A stretch of 64,000 nucleotides of DNA from Alteromonas sp. IB21 (GTDB lineage Bacteria > Pseudomonadota > Gammaproteobacteria > Enterobacterales > Alteromonadaceae), in NCBI RefSeq assembly GCF_016405965.1, contig NZ_JAEFCD010000003.1:1-64000 (forward strand), in the 5' to 3' direction. Of this stretch, positions 45,173 through 54,509 are shown piece by piece. A program made the position numbers and the translations under genes. How positions within the stretch are numbered: position 1 is the stretch's first letter; each line of letters starts with the position of its first letter. Below the pieces are notes generated by a model. It was not told the origin of the DNA, did no database searches, and saw only the letters and a list, made by a program, of their open reading frames with translations.

Positions 45173-46540
45173 CTATTGCCTAATGACTAAATATAGCGTT
45201 GAGTTGCCGCGCTTCACGTTGAGCGCGATAACACCTTTCGCCTCATCTAGCGCATTTCTGAACTCAGCCACAGTAGATGTACGAACTCGGTTTACGCCTA
45301 TGATCACGTCTTCAGCTTGTAAGCCAATTCGTGCTGCTGGTGCTCCCCGTTCTATATCGGACACTACAACACCGGCATTACCCGCGTCATCAGTACCGTT
45401 TGCGAGCGTTGCACCCTCTAGCGCTGGGTGTATTTGAGCCGCAGTAACTGTGGTATCTGCAGCATCATCTAGCACCACATCTACCTTCATTTTCTTACCT
45501 TTGCGCATAACGGTAAGCTCAACTTCAGCGCCGGCCCCCATGCTCGCAATTTTAGCGCGCAGTTCTTGGAAGCTGTGAAGTTTACGTCCGTTTATTGCGG
45601 TAATGATGTCACCCGCTTGAATTCCACCTTTTTCTGCTGCTGAATCAGGTTGCACTTCACTAACGAACGCCCCGATATTGACCTCAGCGTTCATTGCTTC
45701 AGCAAGACCCGCATCGATATCACTACCAAGAATACCTAACAGGCCACGCCTTACTTCTCCAAATTCAGCAATCTGATCAACTAAACTCTTCATCATGTTT
45801 GCTGGAATGGCAAAGCCAATGCCAACGTTTCCGCCGTTAGGGCCAAAAATAGCGGTGTTAATTCCAACGAGTTCGCCACGTAGGTTAACCAGTGCACCGC
45901 CCGAGTTACCTCGGTTGATTGCGGCGTCAGTTTGAATGAAATCTTCATACCCGCCAATGTTTAAACCTGAACGACCTAATGCGCTAACGATACCGGAGGT
46001 AACGGTTTGTGATAGACCAAATGGGTTACCAATTGCAACCACAAAGTCACCCACACGCAGGGCATCTGAGTCGGCTAAAGGCAGGGCTTTTAAATCGTCT
46101 GGGTCAATTTTCAGGAGCGCGATATCGCTTTGTTCATCTGACCCCAGCTTCTTCGCTTTAAACTCACGCCCATCTGTTAATTTGACGGTGATTTCATCTG
46201 CGTTATCAACGACGTGGTTATTAGTTACCACGTAACCTTTGACCGCATCGATAATGACCCCAGAACCCAGACCTCGGAAAGGACGTTCTTGAACTTGCTC
46301 TTGCGGTGCACCAAAGAAGTAGCGAAACATTTCTGGTACACGCTGCGTAGAAGTTTGCGTACCTTCTACCGCAATACTTACTACGGCAGGCGTCGCCTCC
46401 TCCAGCATGGGCGCTAAAGAGGGGACTTCATCTTTTTTATCTGAAAAGAACGGTAACGCCGCCTGTGTGCTAGCAGTAAAGCCCAGTGAACTTACAACAA
46501 CGGCAGACGCCAATAAACAATGGCGGAAAGACATTTTCAT
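45173..46540 (-). CDS. degQ: Periplasmic serine protease/chaperone DegQ
   Basis: A DegP/DegQ-type periplasmic HtrA protease of 455 residues, the E. coli DegQ length. It has a signal peptide (ending about TQA), the triad segments VTNNHVVDNADE (His), SDIALLKIDP (Asp) and NRGNSGGALVNL (Ser), and two PDZ domains. The loop LA is short, which suits DegQ rather than DegP. degS lies downstream, the usual gammaproteobacterial pair. Confidence 0.94.
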   Translation of the reverse strand: MKMSFRHCLLASAVVVSSLGFTASTQAALPFFSDKKDEVPSLAPMLEEATPAVVSIAVEGTQTSTQRVPEMFRYFFGAPQEQVQERPFRGLGSGVIIDAVKGYVVTNNHVVDNADEITVKLTDGREFKAKKLGSDEQSDIALLKIDPDDLKALPLADSDALRVGDFVVAIGNPFGLSQTVTSGIVSALGRSGLNIGGYEDFIQTDAAINRGNSGGALVNLRGELVGINTAIFGPNGGNVGIGFAIPANMMKSLVDQIAEFGEVRRGLLGILGSDIDAGLAEAMNAEVNIGAFVSEVQPDSAAEKGGIQAGDIITAINGRKLHSFQELRAKIASMGAGAEVELTVMRKGKKMKVDVVLDDAADTTVTAAQIHPALEGATLANGTDDAGNAGVVVSDIERGAPAARIGLQAEDVIIGVNRVRTSTVAEFRNALDEAKGVIALNVKRGNSTLYLVIRQ

Positions 46541-46622
46541 GTTCGCTTACACTCCTTCATGTTATATGCGACATAGCATGGTTTCACTAAAAGAGTCCGA
46601 GGTCGTGATAAAGTTCCCGATG

Positions 46623-47060
46623 TTACTGTTTTTCTGCGTTATTTTGCGCAGAGCCACCGACGAACAACCCAGAACCTGAGTTTGCGAAGTCTTTTGGCTG
46701 TGTGTCAGAAACACGGTTAACTTTAGACTTATCTGAACCTTTTAGATTATTACGTAAATAGGTTGTGGCTTGCTCCCCGTAGAACGGGACTTTGCTGCCT
46801 TCTTCTTCACTGCCTTGCTCAAGCAGTGTTTCGTACTCGTCAATTTGTTGCTTTAGCGTTTCGCACTGGCTTTCAATGCTTTCTAAACTCTGACGAGTTT
46901 GATGAATGTGATGCTGTGCCTGCTGTGCAAGGATCTCTTTAACTTGCTTCTCAGTCTGTGCAGCACTGCCTGCGCCCTGCTTTTGCTGAAAAAAGCGACC
47001 TACAAAAAAGCCAATAATCAAACCAACAACTAATAAAGCAAGAGATACTAACAATTCCAT
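46623..47060 (-). CDS. zapG: ZapG/YhcB (DUF1043) membrane protein
   Basis: A 145-residue inner-membrane protein with one N-terminal helix (about 3-23, LLVSLALLVVGLIIGFFVGRFF), then a coiled coil (about 35-85, Gln/Glu-rich heptads) and a disordered polar tail. YhcB in E. coli links cell division and envelope growth. It is between degQ and zapE, the usual setting. Confidence 0.92.
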   Translation of the reverse strand: MELLVSLALLVVGLIIGFFVGRFFQQKQGAGSAAQTEKQVKEILAQQAQHHIHQTRQSLESIESQCETLKQQIDEYETLLEQGSEEEGSKVPFYGEQATTYLRNNLKGSDKSKVNRVSDTQPKDFANSGSGLFVGGSAQNNAEKQ

Positions 47061-47315
47061 TATATTCTCCGAATAAATCTACATCGCGCAGCCGACCTTT
47101 TGTTGTACGATCTAAAAGCTGCTTTCGACCATAAGCTGAATATAGCAAGGTCAAACCCGAAAAGCGCATACATAGTCACATTTATTCAGTGTATGTCGAA
47201 TTTCAATGTGAGATTCTACCGTGATTTCCATTAAAATTAAGGTCATAATTGAGAAATTCAAGCAGGTCGGTGCAGCAAGCGCCACTATTGACTTTTGTAC
47301 GGAGTGAATTCGGCG

Positions 47316-48413
47316 ATGACGCCATGGGAAAAATATCAGCTAGATCTTCAGTCGTCTGATTTTCATTACGACGCAGCGCAAGAAAATGCAGTGAAAGAAC
47401 TTCAACGTTTGTTTGATGAACTGACTCAGCCTGAAAAGAAAACAACGTGGCGGGTTAAGTTAAAAGCGGCATTTGGGAGAGGCCATATCAAGCCGGGAAT
47501 TCAAGGCATTTATTTTTATGGCGGAGTAGGGCGGGGTAAAACGTATCTTGTCGATACTTTTTTTGAATGCCTGCCTTTTGAAAAGAAAATGCGGGTGCAT
47601 TTTCACCGTTTTATGTACCGCGTTCACGACGAACTCAAGCAGCTTAAAAACGCTCAAGACCCCTTAAAATTGGTAGCGGCAAAGCTAGCAAAAGAGGCCA
47701 AAGTCATATGCTTTGACGAATTTTTCGTGTCGGATATTACCGATGCCATGATTTTAGGTACGCTAATGGAAGAGCTCTTTGGCCATGGAATCGTGCTGGT
47801 AGCGACGTCTAACATTGTTCCGGACGACCTATATAAAAATGGCCTTCAGCGCGCACGCTTTTTACCTGCTATCGATTTACTTAATCAGAATACTCGAGTC
47901 GTTAATGTGGACAGCGGTATTGACTATCGCCTACGTACATTGGAACAAGCAGAAATCTATCATTACCCGCTAGATGACGAAGCAACGGAGAACTTACATA
48001 GCTACTTTGCGCAACTTGCTCCTGAAGAAGGTTCGCAGGGCGAAGATATTGAAGTAAACAATCGAAAGATTAGCACCCTTCGCAATGCTGACGGGGTATT
48101 AATGATTGATTTTCAAAATCTATGCGGGGGTCCACGAAGCCAAAGTGACTACATTGAACTGAGTCGATGTTACCACTCTGTCTTGCTAGCCAATGTTAAA
48201 GAGATGGGGCAGCACAACGATGATGTAGCGCGTCGCTTTATTGCCATGGTGGATGAGTTCTACGAGCGAAACGTAAAGCTGATTATTTCGGCAGAGGTAG
48301 CGCTAGAAAACTTATATACAGAGGGATTGCTTAACTTTGAGTTTAGACGATGCCTTAGTCGGTTAAAGGAAATGCAGTCTCACGACTATTTGGCAACTGA
48401 GCATTTACCCTAG
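47316..48413 (+). CDS. zapE: Cell division ATPase ZapE
   Basis: ZapE is an AAA+-type ATPase that acts on FtsZ rings under stress in E. coli. It has Walker A FYGGVGRGKTYLVDTF and Walker B VICFDEFFVSDITDA, plus the conserved HFHRFMYRVHDEL and FQNLCGGPRSQSDYIEL segments. I start at the ATG at 47316 (365 aa), preceded by CGGAG, rather than seven codons upstream. It is divergent from zapG. Confidence 0.94.
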   Translation: MTPWEKYQLDLQSSDFHYDAAQENAVKELQRLFDELTQPEKKTTWRVKLKAAFGRGHIKPGIQGIYFYGGVGRGKTYLVDTFFECLPFEKKMRVHFHRFMYRVHDELKQLKNAQDPLKLVAAKLAKEAKVICFDEFFVSDITDAMILGTLMEELFGHGIVLVATSNIVPDDLYKNGLQRARFLPAIDLLNQNTRVVNVDSGIDYRLRTLEQAEIYHYPLDDEATENLHSYFAQLAPEEGSQGEDIEVNNRKISTLRNADGVLMIDFQNLCGGPRSQSDYIELSRCYHSVLLANVKEMGQHNDDVARRFIAMVDEFYERNVKLIISAEVALENLYTEGLLNFEFRRCLSRLKEMQSHDYLATEHLP

Positions 48414-48667
48414 TTCAAAAATACATGCATTAGCAATTATTAGCAGCGTGGCTGGAGAATTCAATGCGATACTTTTTTTGAGTAGCCGAGCTTACCTGTG
48501 TGTTCGCATTGGTATTGCATGAAAATTAAGGTAGAATTTCGCCCAATTTTTTCTGTGTCGCTTGTTCAAGCATCATTGTTCAGCAACCCTGCCATATTAG
48601 GCAGAGCGGCGCGGTAGCCCGATAAAACCCAACGCTACGTTTTTATTGCGAGAAAGAGAATTTTAAG

Positions 48668-49390
48668 ATGGGAAGAGCATTCGAAGTACGTAAAAACGCC
48701 ATGGCAAAAACTGCCGGCCAAAAAACTAAAGTTTATTCTAAGTACGGTAAAGAAATTTACGTATGTGCGAAAAATGGTGGTGCTGATCCAGACACCAACC
48801 TTTCACTTCGCCGCCTAATGGAAAAAGCGAAGAAAGACCAAGTGCCAAGCCACGTTATTGAAAAAGCGATTGATAAAGCGGCTGGTGGCGCTGGTGAAGA
48901 CTTTCAGCCTATGCGCTATGAAGGTTTTGGCCCAGGTAACTGCATGGTTATTGTTGACTGTTTGTCTGACAACGCGAACCGCACTATTACCGAAGTACGT
49001 AACTGCTTTACTAAAACTAACGCCAAGCTTGGTGCACAAGGTGCAGTATCGCATATGTTCGATCACCAAGCCGTGTTTCAGTTCGAAGGCGACGACGAAG
49101 ACGCTATTTTAGAAGTCTTGATGGAAGCAGACGTAGACGTAACCGACGTTGAAGTTGAAGACGGTAAAGTTACGGTTTATGCGCCACATACTGAATTCTA
49201 TCAAGTAAAAACAGCGCTAACCGAAGCTTATCCGGACATTACTTTCATTGCGGAAGAAATGAGCTGGATGCCTCAGACTGAAACTGAGATTAGTGAAGAA
49301 GACATGCCGATGTTTGAAAAATTCATGGACATGCTCAACGACTGTGACGATGTGCAGGATGTTTATCACAACGCTGTTACGCCGAGCTAA
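48668..49390 (+). CDS. yebC: YebC/PmpR family protein
   Basis: A 240-residue YebC-family protein. Family members were described as DNA-binding transcriptional regulators, and related proteins act on translation of difficult sequences. Landmarks are [30 protein letters not shown] at the start and [12 protein letters not shown] with the [18 protein letters not shown] segment. E. coli has two paralogues; only this one is in the window. The start follows AGAGAATTTTAAG, a modest ribosome-binding site. Confidence 0.93.
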   Translation: MGRAFEVRKNAMAKTAGQKTKVYSKYGKEIYVCAKNGGADPDTNLSLRRLMEKAKKDQVPSHVIEKAIDKAAGGAGEDFQPMRYEGFGPGNCMVIVDCLSDNANRTITEVRNCFTKTNAKLGAQGAVSHMFDHQAVFQFEGDDEDAILEVLMEADVDVTDVEVEDGKVTVYAPHTEFYQVKTALTEAYPDITFIAEEMSWMPQTETEISEEDMPMFEKFMDMLNDCDDVQDVYHNAVTPS

Positions 49391-49416
49391 TTTAAAGACG
49401 CAATACAGACGACTAG

Positions 49417-49443
49417 AACCCTCGATAATTCGAGGGTTTTTTA
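49417..49443 (+). terminator. Intrinsic terminator of yebC
   Basis: Perfect AACCCTCG/CGAGGGTT stem with an ATAATT loop, followed by a T-run, 27 bp after the yebC stop. Confidence 0.92.
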
Positions 49444-49520
49444 CTTCAAATAGATGAGCAGCTCGTTTAACGCAAACTAGCACAGGTCTACATTGGGTGT
49501 TTAGTCAAAGCCGTTTATTC

Positions 49521-49952
49521 TCAGAGGTATATGGTTTCGTATTTTATCGGCGCTAACTGTTTCAAAATACGATTTTCTTGTTGATAAGTCAGGCCTACAT
49601 CACGCATTGCCCCCTGCACGTATTCAACCAATATATAGAACTCTCGTTCTTTTATACCTAGCCCTTTGTGTGACTCTATCATGCTCTTACCGTCGTATTC
49701 ACAAGGCCCGCCAATAAGCTCACATGTTTGCAATACAAGTTGATCTCTTAAATGCTTCTTGGGAACCCCTTTAAAATAGTGACCAATTACTGGGTCGGTG
49801 TAAATACGGGTAATGGCGACGCCATAAATGGTATTTAATGTTTGGTGACCGCCAATTTCGTCATAAAGGCTCTGCTTAGGCGTGCTTGTACAGCCTAAAA
49901 CGACAAACGCTATCAATGTAGCTGTGATTGTGCGAAGAAAGGATGACATCAT
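49521..49952 (-). CDS. Lipoprotein group 1 truncated haemoglobin
   Basis: A 143-residue exported globin: an N-terminal signal with lipobox VLGC (lipidated Cys21) followed by a truncated-globin fold. Globin landmarks are SLYDEIGG (28-35), Phe60 at the CD1 position (GHYF), LIGGP (79-83), YDGKSM (86-91) and the proximal His95 (ESHKGL). Most truncated globins are cytoplasmic; a lipidated one would bind O2 or NO at a membrane surface in the envelope. It is 18 bp downstream of a DUF3034 gene and in the same operon as a truncated GGDEF-type sensor. Confidence 0.84.
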   Translation of the reverse strand: MMSSFLRTITATLIAFVVLGCTSTPKQSLYDEIGGHQTLNTIYGVAITRIYTDPVIGHYFKGVPKKHLRDQLVLQTCELIGGPCEYDGKSMIESHKGLGIKEREFYILVEYVQGAMRDVGLTYQQENRILKQLAPIKYETIYL

Positions 49953-49970
49953 TATATGCTCCTAGCCTTA

Positions 49971-50918
49971 TTAAAAGTTACCATTTACTGTTAAATAAAA
50001 ACCTGAGGAGCTTTCTTGCAAGGGTAAATTACCCAAATCAACGTAGGCGGCAGTGATTGACATCGATTTATTAGGAAAGTAAGCGATGAAGGCGTCTACC
50101 ACGGTGTCTTCTTCAGCCAATCCGCCCAGTCGATTGGTTTGCGTTCTGAACTCTGTGCCTATTGCGGTAGTGGGACTGATTAAAACCGCTAAGGAGCCTT
50201 CCCACTCAAGTTTTGCACTATCATCGCCTTCTGAACCAAAACCAAGTAAACCAAACACATTGGCTCTCGTGTACCGTGCGGTTAAATTGGTAAGTAAGTT
50301 ATACCCCGATGGGTAGCCCAACCACAGCTTAGTCGCAGATAAGTAAACATCAGTACCGCTGTCGTTTTTTGCGCCTAATAGAAGGGGAACACCGATTTCA
50401 GGAAGTGGTACAGAACCATCGGGAAGAGACAGAGAGCTATCAAAGTCTCTATTTTTTTTGTACTGGGCACCGATGGCAAGTTGGGGGAGCCAATCGTTTT
50501 GAGTAAAAACACCATCACCGAAGATTTTAACTTTTGCGCCAACGATGTCTTGCTCGATAGTTGCGCTGTTAGCGTTCGTAATAGCGCCATCGGTGAGCAA
50601 GGCGAATACATTGCTTGTTAGCCCTGATGATATATCTAAACGTTGTCGTTGAAAGCTTAGTTCAATACGGTCAAATAGGCTTATTCCTAAACCTGCAGTT
50701 TTCAGGGTGTAATCGTTCAAGTTTAAGTACTGAAGGTTTGCTGAATAACTGATTTCTTCCTTACTGGTGTAGCCACCGATAAATGCCCATGGAGTAATTC
50801 CTCCACCAGCCGTGCCTTCAAAGCCAGTAATTCCCCCTGAGGCAATCAAGCGCGAACCGCTGTCAGCAAAAACGGTTGATGAAATAAGTAATAAGGAAAA
50901 CAGAAAAATCTTGTTCAC
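49971..50918 (-). CDS. DUF3034-family predicted outer-membrane protein
   Basis: A 315-residue exported protein with a signal peptide (ending FA before DSGS) and an outer-membrane barrel-like body: alternating hydrophobic strands and a C-terminal Phe (LTVNGNF). The N-terminal GSRLIASGGITGFEGTAGGGITPWAFIGG pattern is typical of the DUF3034 family, which has no assigned function. The start is a GTG that overlaps the stop of the upstream truncated sensor gene by 4 bp, and the globin lipoprotein gene follows after 18 bp. Confidence 0.82.
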   Translation of the reverse strand: MNKIFLFSLLLISSTVFADSGSRLIASGGITGFEGTAGGGITPWAFIGGYTSKEEISYSANLQYLNLNDYTLKTAGLGISLFDRIELSFQRQRLDISSGLTSNVFALLTDGAITNANSATIEQDIVGAKVKIFGDGVFTQNDWLPQLAIGAQYKKNRDFDSSLSLPDGSVPLPEIGVPLLLGAKNDSGTDVYLSATKLWLGYPSGYNLLTNLTARYTRANVFGLLGFGSEGDDSAKLEWEGSLAVLISPTTAIGTEFRTQTNRLGGLAEEDTVVDAFIAYFPNKSMSITAAYVDLGNLPLQESSSGFYLTVNGNF

Positions 50919-51592
50919 AAGGGCGTGTCCTTTTTTGAGTTCCAGCGATTTGGCAGACCCGTCAATGTATCGTAATAAGCCATTTGGCGGATATCATCGT
51001 CGTGAAGCTGCATAATGGTTTGATACGACCGCTCTTCTGATCGTAACGCAGCAAGACATATCACATTAAGAGCGAGTGTGGTAAGCACAAAACGGAGAGA
51101 TTCAACAAGGGTGTAACTTGTCATTAATACGGCTGACAAAGGCGTAAATAACAGCAAAATACTGGTCACGCTGAAAATACCAAACACCACCACTGCAGGC
51201 CAAAAGCGATTAATAAAGAGATTTATCGCAGCAATGGGGTAAATCCATAGCATGCCCGTATTATCTTTTCCTCCGGTGATAAGAAGGCTCATTGTTAAAA
51301 CAAACAAAATAGCGCTTAGAATGACAGCGGCTCGCTCGACATTATTAGAGCGCTTGAGAACATAAAGATTTATTACACCAACGACGGCATTGATAAGCAG
51401 CACGCTGCCCAGCAAAATTGACCCATCGTATAAACTAAAAATGCCTAACGCACATAAAAAAATAACGCCGATAATGGTGAGGACATGGCATAAGGTGTAG
51501 CGTCTGCTTTGACGGACTGCCATCATTTCTTGCTGCCCAGCAGTAGTTTGTCGAGGCTGAGTTGTTTCTGTCAAAGTCATTCCCGTTTTCAC
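50915..51592 (-). CDS. Membrane sensor truncated at the start of a GGDEF domain
   Basis: A 225-residue protein with six or so hydrophobic helices (about 35-185), a short linker, then AYYDTLTGLPNRW (206-217). That is the canonical opening of a diguanylate cyclase GGDEF domain, but the protein stops after another eight residues. The GG[DE]EF active site is absent, so it cannot make c-di-GMP. The next gene starts at the stop codon, so the catalytic domain is not present in another frame downstream. It is probably a decayed cyclase kept as a membrane protein, or a non-functional remnant. The start may be the GTG at 51592 or the ATG at 51580. Confidence 0.75.
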   Translation of the reverse strand: MKTGMTLTETTQPRQTTAGQQEMMAVRQSRRYTLCHVLTIIGVIFLCALGIFSLYDGSILLGSVLLINAVVGVINLYVLKRSNNVERAAVILSAILFVLTMSLLITGGKDNTGMLWIYPIAAINLFINRFWPAVVVFGIFSVTSILLLFTPLSAVLMTSYTLVESLRFVLTTLALNVICLAALRSEERSYQTIMQLHDDDIRQMAYYDTLTGLPNRWNSKKDTPL

Positions 51593-52087
51593 AGTAAGAA
51601 AAATAGCTGAAACTTTTATTTTGAGTTGTGTAAAACTCTGATTAACAAACTAAAAAAACCGACATGCTGTAACGCTTTATCGTGAATTACATAGCTAACA
51701 AACGTTCTAGTACTCATCTTCGACAATGACGTGAACCAGATTAAACAAATAGAAAGGTTATGGTTGTAAAAGTCGTTCTAACTCTCACTTACAGTTCAAC
51801 AAGTATCAACGTGATGTTCGAAAAATAAATGGTAGCGTATTGCATTATAAAAGACTTACAGAAACCTTGTATGGTCAAAAAGTATAATGCAAAACATGTT
51901 GCGTAAAGGCTTACCCAAAAAGGAAGTGAGCGGAGTCGCGAAATTCCTGTTTCAATATTGATGGCTTTAACTTAGTAAAGCCCGTTATAAAACGGGCCTT
52001 ACGGTATTGTCTATTTTTCTGAATTGGTTTGAATTTACTTAACGTAACTCACCACTTATTAGCGCGGAATATCTGATAACGTGCTGA
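51593..52087. other. 495-bp non-coding region with one hairpin
   Basis: No credible gene. A GCCCGTT/AACGGGC hairpin with an ATAA loop lies at 51980-51997, after the alpha-E gene on the minus strand, with a weak T stretch; it may end that operon. The rest is AT-rich and must contain the promoter of the truncated sensor gene. Confidence 0.5.
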
Positions 52088-53008
52088 CTAATGTAAAAAA
52101 TACTGTTGCGATAACTCTTGATGAATATCAGCAAAGTCGATTTGTAACTCGTCAATATAATTGTGAAGCGCTCGCCCTCTCAGTGTCGCCACAGATTGTT
52201 TCTCTAGATCTTCAATGCTGTGATCGATATGTTCGATGATTGCTTTACTGTCGGGTAAGTTTAAAAATAAGCTTTTCAGCTTGTTCAAACAAAACATCAC
52301 GCTACGAGGGAATTCTTTACTGTGCAACATAAAGAGCAGTACGTCGCCAGGGCGTATCCGCACCCCCATTTTTTGTCGGTACATTTGATATCCACTCAAC
52401 GACCGCAGAACACTCATCCACAATATGTTCTCGAAAGGTAAGTCGCTCATGTCCTCTGTGAGTGTGGCAGAACGTACGTCAATAATTCTTGATGTCATAT
52501 CTGCACGTTCTAAGGTCGCGCCAAATCGCCAGAAGAAATAGCCTTCATCGTGACTTAGACTTGCATCCATAGTGCCGTAGATAAGCAAGCACTGGTTAAT
52601 TACCTGCTTCAAACTAGCAAAACGTTCACGCTTGTTTAAAAAACTGCTGCTATTTTCTTTTACCGATAAGTGCAATGCATTCAGCGTCTCCCAAATTTCA
52701 CGTGGGATAACGTCTCTGATGGTACGTGCATTGTCTCTTGCATACTGAAGCGAACTAAGGATGGATGAGGGGTTTTTGCTATCCACCGTTAAAAATTTAA
52801 GAATATTTCTCTCACTAAAATCTGTATACACAGACTCAAAGCCTTTTCGATTGCCAGTAATATCTAATAGGGGTTCCCAACCAGGGGAGAAACCTTTGGG
52901 CAAATCCATCAGCAAAAGATTATTTACATTGATGAGGCGGGCAAGGTTTTCCGCGCGCTCGATATATCTAGCAGTCCAATAAAGCGTTTCTGCAACTCTT
53001 GATAACAT
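52088..53008 (-). CDS. Alpha-E domain protein
   Basis: A 306-residue helical protein of the alpha-E (DUF403) family, with the diagnostic start MLSRVAETLYWTARYIERAENLARLI. The domain has a conserved acidic pattern and always occurs with circularly permuted ATP-grasp and transglutaminase-like proteins; its biochemical role is not established. It follows the stand-alone ATP-grasp gene by 12 bp and is the last gene of the five-gene operon. A GGGAGAGA ribosome-binding site precedes the ATG. Confidence 0.9.
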   Translation of the reverse strand: MLSRVAETLYWTARYIERAENLARLINVNNLLLMDLPKGFSPGWEPLLDITGNRKGFESVYTDFSERNILKFLTVDSKNPSSILSSLQYARDNARTIRDVIPREIWETLNALHLSVKENSSSFLNKRERFASLKQVINQCLLIYGTMDASLSHDEGYFFWRFGATLERADMTSRIIDVRSATLTEDMSDLPFENILWMSVLRSLSGYQMYRQKMGVRIRPGDVLLFMLHSKEFPRSVMFCLNKLKSLFLNLPDSKAIIEHIDHSIEDLEKQSVATLRGRALHNYIDELQIDFADIHQELSQQYFLH

Positions 53009-53020
53009 GACAATCTCTCC

Positions 53021-54496
53021 CTAATCCACAATCCAAGTATCTTTACTACCACCACCTTGTGATGAATTAACCACGAGAGAACCTTTTACCAGTGCCACTC
53101 GTGTCAGACCGCCGGTCGTTACGTAGGTGCTGGTCCCTGATGACAGTACAAAAGGGCGTAAATCTACGTGACGTCCTTCGATAATTCCGCTGTCGAGAGT
53201 GGGAACCGTTGATAGATTTAGCGTAGGTTGTGCAATCCAGTTTCGAGGATCGGCTTTTATTTGAGCGAGTGTTTCTTGCTGTTGTTTTTTTGTAGACTTT
53301 GGACCTATTAGCAAGCCGTAACCACCCGATTCATTCGCGGGCTTAATAACTAACTTGTCTATATTAGCCTCTACATATTTCAAATCTTCAGGTTCGTAGC
53401 ATCGATAGGTTTTTACGTTGGGAAGTATGATCTCTTCATCCAAATAATAGCGGATGAAATCAGGAACATAGGTATACACCACTTTATCATCTGCGACCCC
53501 AGCACCAGGCGCGTTAACTAAGGTGACATTTCCTTTACTCCACGCACGCATTATCCCTGGAACGCCTAGCATTGAAGTTGGATCAAATACTTCTGGGTCT
53601 ATAAACATGTCATCAATACGTCGATAAATAACATCGACGCGGCGCAGCCCCTTAATGGTTTTCATATAGACGCAATCGTCTTTTTCTACCGTTAAGTCGC
53701 TGCCTTCTACTAATTCGCAACCCATTTCTTGCGCAAGATAACAGTGTTCAAAATAGGCAGAGTTATAGATCCCTGGTGTTAAAACCACGACTTCAGGTTT
53801 TTCCTCCTGCTGAGGAGACAAGCTTGAAAGCATATCGAATAATTGCGAGGGATAGTCGTTAACAGGGAGAATATCCATCTTTTCGAACATATCAGGAAAA
53901 ACACGCTTAAGCACAGAGCGATTTTCTAACATATAAGATACGCCCGAAGGTACGCGCAGGTTGTCTTCGAGTACGTAAATAGTGCCATCCTTATCTCTGA
54001 CAAGATCAGAACCGCAAATATGGGCCCATATGCCGTTAGGAGGAGAAATGCCGATGCATTGTTTACGGAAATTAACCGACTTATCGATTAAGGCCTTTGG
54101 AAAAACGCCATCTTTTATAATGTTTTGCTCATGGTAGAGATCGTCAATAAACATATTGAGCGCTTTGACCCTTTGCTTGAGCCCTTTCTCTACATGCTGC
54201 CATTCCTTGTTGGAAATAATGCGAGGAATAATATCAATGGGCCATGCTCTGTCTATAGAACTACCCTCACCATAGACAGTAAAGGTTATTCCCATCTCTT
54301 TAACAACTAACTCGGCAGCGTTTTGCGCATTTTTAAGTTCTTCTTCAGACAGTTGGGACAAATAATCTATCAATGGAGCCCCATGCGGACGTGCCACCCC
54401 ATTCTCATCTATCAGTTCGTCATAAAATTCGGAAAAATTGCAGTGCTTTAAATCTACCGTATTTGATGTTGACTGACTTTGCTTTTGGTTACTCAA
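53021..54496 (-). CDS. Circularly permuted type 2 ATP-grasp protein
   Basis: A 491-residue ATP-grasp amidoligase-like protein. It has the family landmarks GSDLVRDKDGTIYVLEDNLRVPSG, VLTPGIYNSAYFEHCYLAQEMGCELVEGSDL (as positions rather than a single motif, about 245-280), IKPANESGGYGLLIG (ATP-binding lysine, about 396-410) and the C-terminal SSQGGGSKDTWIVD. It should bind ATP and activate a carboxylate. Start is a TTG with AAGGAG nine bases upstream. It lies between a transglutaminase-like gene and the alpha-E gene. Confidence 0.9.
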   Translation of the reverse strand: MSNQKQSQSTSNTVDLKHCNFSEFYDELIDENGVARPHGAPLIDYLSQLSEEELKNAQNAAELVVKEMGITFTVYGEGSSIDRAWPIDIIPRIISNKEWQHVEKGLKQRVKALNMFIDDLYHEQNIIKDGVFPKALIDKSVNFRKQCIGISPPNGIWAHICGSDLVRDKDGTIYVLEDNLRVPSGVSYMLENRSVLKRVFPDMFEKMDILPVNDYPSQLFDMLSSLSPQQEEKPEVVVLTPGIYNSAYFEHCYLAQEMGCELVEGSDLTVEKDDCVYMKTIKGLRRVDVIYRRIDDMFIDPEVFDPTSMLGVPGIMRAWSKGNVTLVNAPGAGVADDKVVYTYVPDFIRYYLDEEIILPNVKTYRCYEPEDLKYVEANIDKLVIKPANESGGYGLLIGPKSTKKQQQETLAQIKADPRNWIAQPTLNLSTVPTLDSGIIEGRHVDLRPFVLSSGTSTYVTTGGLTRVALVKGSLVVNSSQGGGSKDTWIVD

Positions 54497-54509
54497 ACTT
54501 CACTCCTTA

